DNA of 64,000 bases, taken from assembly GCA_003550305.1 (NCBI GenBank), contig QKYT01000067.1, positions 48,930 through 112,929 of the forward strand, given 5' to 3'. The notes below the pieces were generated by a model. That model was not told where the DNA came from, did no database searches, and worked only from the letters and a program-made list of their open reading frames with translations. Source of the stretch: Glomus cerebriforme. Its lineage: Eukaryota > Glomeromycota > Glomeromycetes > Glomerales > Glomeraceae. Positions 55,094 to 64,000 of the stretch are shown here, piece by piece (position 1 is the first letter of the stretch; each line of letters opens with the position of its first letter). The translations under genes and the position numbers were made by a program.

Positions 55094-56273
55094 TTAGATT
55101 TTTAAAAATAAACTTATCAAATCTGTAAGAGAAACAACATTGGTAACTTTCTTATCGTCGCCAATAACCCATAAACGATGAAGATGTTTTTCAGACATTA
55201 TTTTTAGTACTTCTTTAAGTGTAGTTTCTTTTGTGACGGTAATTGGATTTAAAATCGCTTCCGAATTAGGAAGGGTCTATAAAGACAAAAGATAAGATTT
55301 TAATAAATATTTGTAAAAAAAAAACAATATATATATTTCTTCATACATACAGCCAAGAAATCAAGAACTGGAAAGACAAGATTATTGATGGATGTATAAT
55401 TAAGACCACGTAAATCGGATACAGAGAGAGTACCGATCAATTGATGAGTATTGCTAAAAAGAAAAAATTTTGATCTTTTAATTAAATAATTTCAATCCCT
55501 CAATTTAATAAATTTATTAGATATTAAAGTATTAACGTACTGGTCTATAATTGGAATTCCCGTAAGACTTTTTTCAGCCATTCTACGATAAACATTTAAA
55601 GCAGTTTCATTATCTCTTCCGATAACAACTTTATTAGGTTCAACTTTAGGTTCAACTAAACCCAAACTTTCCAAGGAGGCATTCAAATCAATTCCTGGTA
55701 AAGATTCAGGATGGGCATTTGCATATCTTAAGATATCGGTTTGCGTTAAGACATATGGTGGAATATTATTAGTATAATCAATAACCAACGAACGATGAAT
55801 TCCTTTAGAGAATGCTTCAAGAGTCTACAAATGATACAATTAGAGAAAAACAAATGTTAGGATTTAAAAAGAAAAATTCAGGATTTCAACAATAAAAATT
55901 TTTTTTTTACCGGAAGTAGAGGTTCATTAGCATCAGATTTAAACATTCTATAACTTTCTCTATCAGCATCTAAAGTCATAACAACTTCAATCGGATTATT
56001 TAAATTATGACTTTTTTCACTATCCAGAGTACTTGGTAATTTTTCATCAGCGACAGCTTCTTTAATAATATAATTTAATACATCAATTAAATTTACAATG
56101 GTAACTATATTATCAGAGTCATGAGAATAAATTGGTAAAGAAGTAATATTATGTTTTTCCATTTCTTTCAATGCTTTTCGAACTGTAATATTTGGTTTTG
56201 CCGCAATCAATAACGGTTTATCTGAAGAACCTTTAAGTTCTAAAGGTGTTAAATTGGACAATTTAGTTTCCAT
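55094..56273 (-). CDS. Four-CBS-domain protein (Snf4/Sds23-like)
   Basis: Four exons in frame: 56273-55911, 55824-55541, 55453-55351, 55276-55094, giving 310 residues. CBS-like units seen: PNITVRKALKEMEKHNITSL with PIYSHDS...VTIVNLIDVLNYI; DANEPLLP...HRSLVIDY...YVLTQTDILRYA; ETALNVYRRMAEKSLTGIPI with IDH...LIGTLSVSDLRGL; and TTLKEVLKIMSEKHLHRLWV with IGDD...VVSLTDLISLFL. Known: paired CBS units bind adenine nucleotides, as in the AMPK gamma subunit and fungal Sds23. No catalytic domain is attached, so a regulatory or sensor role is likely. Which family it belongs to cannot be decided by eye. Confidence 0.82.
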
Positions 56274-56981
56274 TTTTTTTTAAAGAAAATTGAGATTGAA
56301 GTAAGTATTTTTTTTCTGTCACGATGATTATCCTAATAAAGCGCTAAAATAGATTTATTTGATGATACTGCGGATCAAAATCGTGATCACGCCACCTTGC
56401 TTAATTTCACAAACTAACAAAATTGAGTGTAGTTAGTGCTTTTACTAACGACATTTTTTATGTTTAAGTAATTTGTAAGACCCTTTCCAAAATCGTACTA
56501 TACTGAGTATGATGACGCATTTTTGATCTCGTGCTTTTCGTTGTGATAGGACCAACATGTTAAACAAGTCACGCCATAATCCGGCCGGAGTTACGAAACG
56601 CCACACGGCCGGGATTAAGTGATCATTGGCGTTTGCCATAGAATAAGCCCAATAACAATATTTATTTATTTATTATTCATACTTGTTTTAGTTATTTTCT
56701 TTCCTAAAAAAATGAACTGATTCACATAATGGTAATATACCACTTTCTTTGTATGCAGAATTTTCTTTATTATAAATGAAAACCAATCAAAATGTAGAAA
56801 AATAGAAGTATTATAATAACTAATATAAATAAAGTAACATATGTTTAATGCCCAGGCCCACATACGTAAAATTAGATATATAAGGGATGAAATTTTCAAA
56901 CCTCGCCATAAAAAACCCAAAAAAATTTTTATTTAAATCAAATTTTAACTTTTTATACAATTCAAAAAAAATTTATTACAA
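56274..56981. other. Intergenic with CCGGCC hairpin
   Basis: Shared upstream region of the CBS gene (minus) and the small membrane protein (plus). A TATA-like GATATATAAGG lies at about 56873. A GC-rich hairpin lies at 56578-56617. No gene. Confidence 0.5.
56578..56617. repeat. GC-rich hairpin TAATCCGGCCG / CGGCCGGGATTA
   Basis: The arms at about 56578-56588 and 56606-56617 pair with one bulged base around an 18-base loop. GGCCGG-type words are rare in this AT-rich DNA yet recur at about 4113, 4852, 13962 and 61347, several next to ATTATA-like flanks. Confidence 0.6.
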
Positions 56982-57215
56982 ATGTTCCGACCTTATTCCC
57001 CACCAAAATTAGTTGCTTACGTCTTAATCGTAATGTTAATTCTCTCATTAACTGTCTCATTAATTTTAGGTTACTTAACATATTTAATTTACATGAATTG
57101 GACGTCAATCACGCAACCTGAATTCTTAACAAAATCAACAATGTTGGTTTATACAGAATATCAGGAACATATCACACAGCTTATTGGAAGTAAAGCTGTT
57201 ACTGTATACTTGTAA
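56982..57215 (+). CDS. Small single-pass membrane protein, unknown
   Basis: A 77-residue frame. A short polar start (MFRPYSPPK) is followed by one strong hydrophobic segment at residues about 11-37 (LVAYVLIVMLILSLTVSLIL, then GYLTYLIY). A C-terminal polar part of about 40 residues ends AVTVYL. A TATA-like box lies about 100 bases upstream and AATAAA-like words lie downstream. It could be a small membrane subunit of an organelle complex; nothing specific is recognisable. Confidence 0.5.
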   Translation: MFRPYSPPKLVAYVLIVMLILSLTVSLILGYLTYLIYMNWTSITQPEFLTKSTMLVYTEYQEHITQLIGSKAVTVYL

Positions 57216-57598
57216 AATGAGTACAGAAATAACCAGGAATCTGGGGCAAAGTTCGGAATATTACATATACATAAATCATTCTTTAAACTATTACATTTAT
57301 ATTTAGACCACTTTCAATCATTCAATTTTCATCTTTTTTATTTGTAAATACTTTCAATTAGAATTTGAGGGTTATCATCTATATACTGTATTTATTTGGA
57401 ATAATAACATTACATTTGTTCATGTAATAATAATCCTCAATAGTCAAGATAAAATAATTTCAAATTACAAAATAAATTTTAAATCGCTCTTTAGTCATTT
57501 CATTATCTTTATTAAGATTGTCAAGAAAAAAAAAATACCATTATGAGTTACAAAAAAAAGAAGAAAAATTACAAAAAAAATTTTATCCAACAAAAAAT
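57216..57598. other. Intergenic between convergent genes
   Basis: AT-rich 3' flanks; no gene seen. Confidence 0.5.
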
Positions 57599-58428
57599 TT
57601 AAAATTGATAATAATCACTAACATCTCTAAAATCATTAATTTCTTCTAAATCATCGAAAGCAGTATTTTTATCAAATTCATCAGGATTATAATCTTTTCC
57701 ATCGTACCAATCATGAGAAGTTTTATGTTTGGGATGATTTTTATCACTCATAATTTCTTTGAAATTTTCAAACTCTTCAGAACCACCAATATCTTCAGGT
57801 GGACACTTACCTCTACCTTTTAAACATTTTGGATATTGATTTCTTACTTTACGATCGAATTCGCCTTCATATGTAATTATATGTACCCATGAATCTCCAA
57901 AATCGTATTCATATTCCATTTTTTGTCCTTTACTATGAAAATAATCTTTAAGTGAAGCTGTCTTCTCTTCTTGTACTCGTACTTGTGGTAAGATGGAGAA
58001 ATCTTCATTCAAGCGAGGGTTACCAATATCAAAGCCCTCTTGAGCATGAAATACATGCAAATGATTATTCTGTTGTAAAAAGGTAAACAAGTAGTTATAT
58101 AAGATAAATCTCACGTGATTACATATAAATTAATTATACTTACAGACCATCCCATGCAACATTGAATTGCTAAATGAAATTGAAAAAAAGTATACTCATA
58201 TGGAACTTGAATACGACGCCAAACAGGTGGTTTCTTTATACCATCTAATTGAATCTTAAACTGAAAAACTTGAGTATAATCATCATTATTATATCTTGCC
58301 CTAGATGCATCAAACGAAAACGGAGAGGAACTTCTCGAGAAAGTCAGAGGTTGTATTTGAAAATCGCTGCTTGTAGTATCTTGAGCGGATTTTTGAACAA
58401 AGAAAGCGGGGTTAATCGTGCTATCCAT
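57599..58428 (-). CDS. Plasmid pRiA4b ORF-3 family protein
   Basis: Two exons, 58428-58144 and 58069-57599, giving 251 residues. The start at 58428 (MDSTINPAFF) follows a stretch better read as leader; an in-frame ATG at 58512 is possible. The family signature is complete: VFQFKIQLDGIKKPPVWRRI, VPYEYTFFQFHLAIQCCMGW, then HLHVF across the intron. YEYDFGDSWVHIITYEGEF follows, and YPKCLKGRGKCPPEDIGGSE is next. The C-terminus is acidic (NPDEFDKNTAFDDLEEI). Known: the family (named for a gene of an Agrobacterium plasmid) is widespread in bacteria and of unknown biochemical role. Here it has a spliceosomal intron and local AT-rich codons, so it is fully domesticated in the nuclear genome. Confidence 0.9.
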
Positions 58429-59230
58429 ATTAGCAATATCTAAAATTGCACGCGTTAAAAAAAAAATACAGTTTTGATAGTAAGCTTGGCGCAGTATTGA
58501 CTTAAAACACATTTTAATTGGTTATATGTTGAAACAACTTCCTTTTTTTTATCGCGTAAATAAAGAAAAATATAATTACCTTTGAATAAATTTTAGAACG
58601 AGTTTTTTCAGAAACAATATTTTTCCTTTGTTTTTTTTTGTTTATTTCTCGCGTTTCAAGAGTAAAATTCAAATAGTTGGGGAAATTTACTCTGAATAAA
58701 AATCCGTTAATACTTTTTTATGGTTAATTACATAAACTTTATGATAAGTTTTGTTGTCAACTTACCAAGTCAGATATTTTAACATGTGTATATTTAACAA
58801 GAAATTTCTAGTTTTGAATAATTATCATGTTCATTGATTAAATAGATTCCACAATCTCGATAGTATTATAAATTTATTTATTCACCCAAATTTTTGGATG
58901 GGAAGATGGGAAATCAAATGATAAAATGATAAGAAATTTAATCCTTATTTGGCTTAATTAACTTTCCGAAGAAAATTCAATCAAGCTTTTTCACGAGATC
59001 GGATCCTTTTTTTGACGGGTTAGCTTATGAAAAGTTTAACATTTTCATTAAATTATTATTGCGTATCAATAAAAAATATTCTTTGGAGATATCTGATAAT
59101 CGGGTTTTGTTCATACACGTGATTTGATCGATTTAAAAACCATCATTTTGCAAAGTTCTTTCAATCCATTAAATTCAGATTAAAAGAGTTAATTTATTAA
59201 ATTAATTTTATAAATTATGAAAATTATATA
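58429..59230. other. Intergenic, no gene seen
   Basis: Upstream region of the pRiA4b-type gene and 3' flank of the MFS gene. No coding frame. Confidence 0.5.
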
Positions 59231-61108
59231 TCAAGTAAATCTATACCTCCAAGATTTTCCTTTAATTTCTACAATAATTAAGAATAAACCAGAAAAGAAA
59301 CTTACACCAGCCATAGAAGAAAATAAAATTAAAGGATCAAGAGAATCTTTTACAGAAGAAACGAAAACAATTATAGTACCAGTGATGATATAACATAAAC
59401 AATCAGATACAGCAATAGCCGAAGCACTTTTTTCCGGGTAAGCATCGACCAAATAAGTTGAAGTCAGAGTGAAAATTATTTCAATAGCAAAAGATCCAAT
59501 GAATAAAGAAATTAAAATCCAATAAATAGCAAAATTCTTATCTAAAGCAAAACCATTAAGTAAATAACTTAACGGTACTAATATTATACTTGCCCAACAA
59601 CTTTTAATTCTAATTTCAGGAAAATTTAGTTCATATGATAAATTATTCTTTCTTTTATATCTTTCTACAACCCAATCTTGACATTTACCACCTATAAAAC
59701 TACCAACCATACATCCTAATCCTGGTACAAGATAAATTAATCCAACAGATGAAGTAGTTAATCCATAAACCGTTGATAATAAATCACCGATTAATAAATT
59801 TTGAATATAAAGCGTTATTGTCATTATAATTTTGTTGAAAGATATTAGTGCAACGTTAGGATAAATTAATAGAGCTAATGGTGCCATTGGGTTAAATCGT
59901 TTTGTTTTAATTGTAGATACAATAGATGCTGCTTTTATGGATACAGCTCTTATTGAAGGTGTTATAATTGATGGGGAGTTTTCTTGGATTGAATCTGAAC
60001 AACTGATTGACGTTAAAGAACGAGCGTTAGTTGAAGAAAACGTTGGAAGAAATTTAGATTGAGGTTGAGGGAATGACTCAGGAAGGAAAAAGATTACTAA
60101 GAGCATAAAGACTCCACTGAATATAGTTAAAAACCAAAAATTAAATCTCCATCCTAATGAGCTCGTAAATAAACCACCAATAACTGGTCCAATGAGTCCT
60201 CCTGTTTCTCTTCCAAAGGAGAAAATCCCATATGCTTGACCTCGTTCTATTGTTATTTTGAAAATAAAAAAATTTGAAGGATTAATTAATGGATAAAGAG
60301 GAACATGGAATATATTTAAAAATAATTGTTCATAACATACCATTATTAGAAAAAATGTCACAAATAATACCACCACCGATACATATCACTACTGCTACAC
60401 CACAAGCTTGAAGTGCACGCATGATGATATAAACCCAAATATTTTTCGAGACAGCACATACAATACTTGCTATTATTAATAAAGCTATGCCAGTAACGTA
60501 TACTTGTTTTCTTGTTTGGTGCTTATCAGAGTACGACGCCCAAAGTAATGACTATATTAAAAAAATATCACGTGAATTATTAATAGCCCAACGAATAGCG
60601 AATCTAATTTACGAACGGAAGCCTTAATGAACCAAATAATACTTACAAAGACACCAAAAGAAACAAGAAAGCAGGCAATAGGTAAGCCATTGATCATATC
60701 ATTAACATCAAATTCTGCACGAATTTCGTTAGTCGCTGAATAAGTAATCGTGCATGCTATAGGCATAAGCATAGATCCGATAGAAATTAATGTAAGAATA
60801 AAATATTTCTTTTCTAACGACCAATTATTTGAATCTTTATTATTGGCAATTGTTGTTGTTTCTGACACGTAAGATGCCGCATCCTCTTTACCAAAATTTT
60901 TTGTATGTTCATGATTTGGGATCGAAGGTTTATCACCATCGTTTTCTAAACGAATTGGTTTTTCTTGTGTGTAATCAAGAATTATTTCATTTATTATATC
61001 TTCGTCCTCTTTCCCTTTTTGTAATTGATCTTGCTTTATATCATTTTGGGATGCTATCGTTGTGTCTGATTGATTATTTTTCGCGTTTATATAAATTGAA
61101 TTATCCAT
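59231..61108 (-). CDS. MFS transporter, drug:H+ antiporter type
   Basis: Three exons in frame: 61108-60647, 60551-60341, 60246-59231, giving 562 residues. An acidic cytosolic N-terminus of about 95 residues is followed by twelve predicted membrane helices. The first loop carries a weak motif A (WASYSDKHQTRK). Helix 5 has the antiporter motif (GRETGGLIGPVIGG). The central cytosolic loop is Ser/Thr-rich (SKFLPTFSSTNARSL, SIRAVSIKAASIV), a likely phosphorylation site. The end is IIVEIKGKSWRYRF. Other recognisable parts are YSATNEIRAEF in loop 1, ASIVCAVSKNIWVYIIMRAL in helices 3-4, and YLVDAYPEKSASAIAV late in the protein. Known: such carriers export drugs, polyamines or acids; the substrate cannot be predicted. 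Confidence 0.88.
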
Positions 61109-64000
61109 TTTTTTTGTAAAATGCCGAATTATTTTTATAATTTTATTCGAGAAATAAAAATTTTAAAACCTTTTTCGAAAAGATTCTAACGAACACACTT
61201 GAATTCATGTGCTTTATATATAAATTGATTTAAAAATGTTACGTGTACAGCACATATAAATTAGATCAAACATAATCCTGTTCTTCTAGGCATATTGAAT
61301 AAAAATCTATTGTTTTTCCAAAAATTTAAATCGTAAATTTATTGAGGCCGGCCGATCAATTTATGTATAAGGTTTTTATTATTCGAGCCAGAATTAATAA
61401 CCAAGAATTTTACCAGAAAAAGATCGTCGAAATCTGGACTTTGGAACCACGTACCATCACATAATGTATATCAGCCATGATATTAACCAAATAAATATAA
61501 ACAAAAAGATCTTGTGTATAACTGATTAGATTATAAACGAAAACTAATCAAAATTGGAATAAATTTGCGTGCACCGTTAATTCGTGATTTCAAGTTCCCC
61601 TCAAATTTAAAAAACAATAGCTTTAATAGCATTATTTAACAACCACTTTTTGTATCACATTTACTGCGAGTATGGTTTGTACTTTTTAATTGAAATATTC
61701 ATGGTACTCCCAAGTCCCAAACGTTTTAGTTGAATAATAATAAAGTATTTCTCTGGACCTTCAAAACTACATATGTAAATAGTTAATTTTTTTTTTCTTG
61801 CATGGGGTTTTTTATTGAATATGATTCGATGATCCATAATAATACTGCGGATTTCTTTTGTTTTATAGAAAATATAGAAAATATGCATAGTATTGTTCTT
61901 TATTAATATTTCTGGCGTTTACGATTCTCGTCTTTTTTTTTGAAAGGGAACTATTATAATTTAAGCGATGAAGGATTCTATTTTGATTCAGATTCAAGTT
62001 ATCCATTGGAAGATCCTGTTCCTGTTAAATCAAGAAGATTATAGATAAAAAAATAATATATTTTTTTAAGGAATTTTTGATTACGACAAAACTAATTTCG
62101 TCATTTCTATTTTTTTTTTTGAAAGATAATAAAGATTTCAAACATTCCTACCTCTTGAATAATATATCCCTTCCATATTACACACTTTTTTCTTATTTTA
62201 ACTTCTGTCATTTAGTTCGATTTCATTTTTATTTTATAAAAGGCATTTTATTTTTGATTTCACAGTGCTGTATCTAGATTAACACGAATAAATTCCTATA
62301 TTAAACATTTAAAAAAGAGTTAGATTTTTTCACTAGACAACATGATTACACGAGCGAAGATCCTATACATAATCACCATTGACGTCTTGGCGATTCATTC
62401 GCCAGACCGATCCATTAGAACCCCCATAAAAAAAGTTAATCCATGTATTGTATTCCGTGTTCAGGGTTTCATATACACTGGATTTTGAGATTCTTCGGTC
62501 GCAAGCTGAGGGTATTACGAGAATTGGAAAGAGAGTTATGTAGAATTATTAAGTTAGGTTAGCCGCAGCATGTGAGATGATCTTCACATATCACATGATA
62601 ATTCAAAAAAACGGTATAAAGTGATTTTAACGAAAAACGAAAATCTGGCCTCTTATTACCGTATCTAAATTAAGGACTTTGCAGTCGTTACATCCTATTC
62701 AGTGAATCAAATACAACGGCTAAAATCTTTTGTTTACAAGTAATTTAACCAAATATGGATAATTTGTTGTTATTGTCTATCCAATGAAAAAAGTCATTGT
62801 TATCAAAAAAAAATTTTGCGGCTCAGCTTTGTAGCAATGATAATAATTATGGGTGACAAAATTCCATGTCTTTTTATTAAAAAAAAAAGATTATAATAAA
62901 ATTTGTTAAATAATAATTAATGTTATTTATAAAATCTGTAGTGATAATAATTTAAAAAAAAACTTAAGGTAAAACAATATTTATACTTATAATGTTATTA
63001 TGTAAAAAATTTCGTGTCATGTCGTAGTGAAAATCCAGTGGAAAGAAGTAATTTGAAAAAAGAAGCTGAAAAATTTCAATTAATTATATAATAATAACTA
63101 TAATAAATTATAATAAACATACAGATAGTATGAATAAAATATGAACTAATTTGATAGAAAATCATTCTATAAAAGAGAGATATTACTTCAGAAAACATCT
63201 TTACACCTAAATCAAATATTAAACAATTAAATTAGTAAATTCGTTCATGATAATTTGACATTAACATGTAATAAATACTCACAAAAAAAAATATTATTTC
63301 GTTTATAAACACAGTAATAGAACGCGGAAAATATAATACTGCGTTATAAACTTTTCAAAAAAAATTGGCACTTTATTATTTTTCGTTTTTATTATAAAGT
63401 GGAGGAAAAAAAATATTTATTTTACTCCTTTTTTTAAAAAAAATATTTTATTTTATTTGTACTAAATTTTCTTGATAATAACCTGTTTAAATTAAAAATA
63501 ACCAATAGAACGTGATTCATTTTTTATTTGTAACACAAAATAGAACAATCGTTTATCACGCGTCACTTTTAACAAATGGATTTTCAAAAACGAAACGTAC
63601 ACCCGTATCTGGTGACATACAGTGCTATAATAAGAACTTTCGAAAAAAACAAAAATAAAAAAAAATTGTTCTCCTATTTTGTAAATTATGTAATAATCAC
63701 GTGATACCACGGGAGACAATTAGAAGAATTCCATCGTAAAAATATATATTTATTATATTTATTTGATTGGTGGCTATCAGCTATAGATAATCATATTTTT
63801 TATTATTTAAGTATTTTATTTCATTACAATGAGGTTCCTATTATAGAGGTTTCACTGTATGATGTTAATGCTTCAAAAATTCAAATATAACGGGTGTAAC
63901 ATAAGATAATAAATATTTGTTGTATTAAATCTAAACTTATGTTATGGAAAGTGTTGGCTTAATCTTATAATTCTTATAATAACTTGTACATTAAAGTTTA
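61109..64000. other. AT-rich terminal region, possible orphan exon
   Basis: No complete gene. One stretch (about 61949-62044, plus) after a TTTTTTGAAAG acceptor-like signal is coding-like (NYYNLSDEGFYFDSDSSYPL, then EDPVPVKSRR and stop) but has no upstream exon. A GGCCGGCC word occurs at about 61346. The rest shows homopolymers and no features. Confidence 0.4.

Overview
The window looks like nuclear DNA of an arbuscular-mycorrhizal fungus of the Rhizophagus type. That is inferred from the very AT-rich intergenic DNA, many short GT-AG introns, degenerate hAT transposons, and the typical gene mix (F-box, TPR, kelch, FLC-like and small secreted proteins). No species assignment was computed. All exon joins below were worked out by hand from splice signals and reading frame.

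Layout. 1-748 holds the 5' part of a BED-finger hAT transposase gene (minus). 1866-4201 is a complete but decayed hAT element with matching terminal inverted repeats and an 8-bp target duplication. 6329-9078 is a six-exon FLC/TRP-like membrane protein with a His-rich insert. 10254-12158 is an F-box protein (minus). 12990-13932 is a six-exon four-helix (MARVEL-like) membrane protein. 14650-15174, 20571-21029 and 34800-35330 are three diverged members of one small secreted protein family. 15175-20570 is a long non-coding, repeat-bearing stretch. 21587-26953 is RPB2, the second largest RNA polymerase II subunit, in about 19 exons (minus), with two GC-AG introns. 28049-29077 encodes a coiled coil plus two tandem UBR-box zinc fingers. 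30125-34010 is a 1229-residue protein with a helical N-terminus, a GID-type RING and many TPRs (minus).

36781-49511 is a kelch cluster: three intact secreted/type-I membrane kelch genes (43175, 45965, 48063) and at least four decayed copies. A GC-richer island (about 37221-39885) lies between two of the decayed copies. It encodes unfamiliar multi-exon genes on both strands and is the most unusual part of the window.

50346-50942 is an Asn/Ser-rich protein of unknown role. 52252-54719 is cystathionine gamma-synthase (STR2 type), interrupted by an assembly gap inside an intron. 55094-56273 is a four-CBS-domain protein. 56982-57215 is a 77-residue membrane protein. 57599-58428 is a pRiA4b ORF-3 family protein, a family best known from bacteria. 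59231-61108 is an MFS transporter of the drug:H+ antiporter type. The last 2.9 kb has no convincing gene.

The genes do not form a pathway. The neighbourhood mixes housekeeping genes (RPB2, STR2, CBS protein) with expanded accessory families (kelch, secreted proteins, F-box, TPR) and transposon remains. No tRNA, rRNA or CRISPR array was seen.
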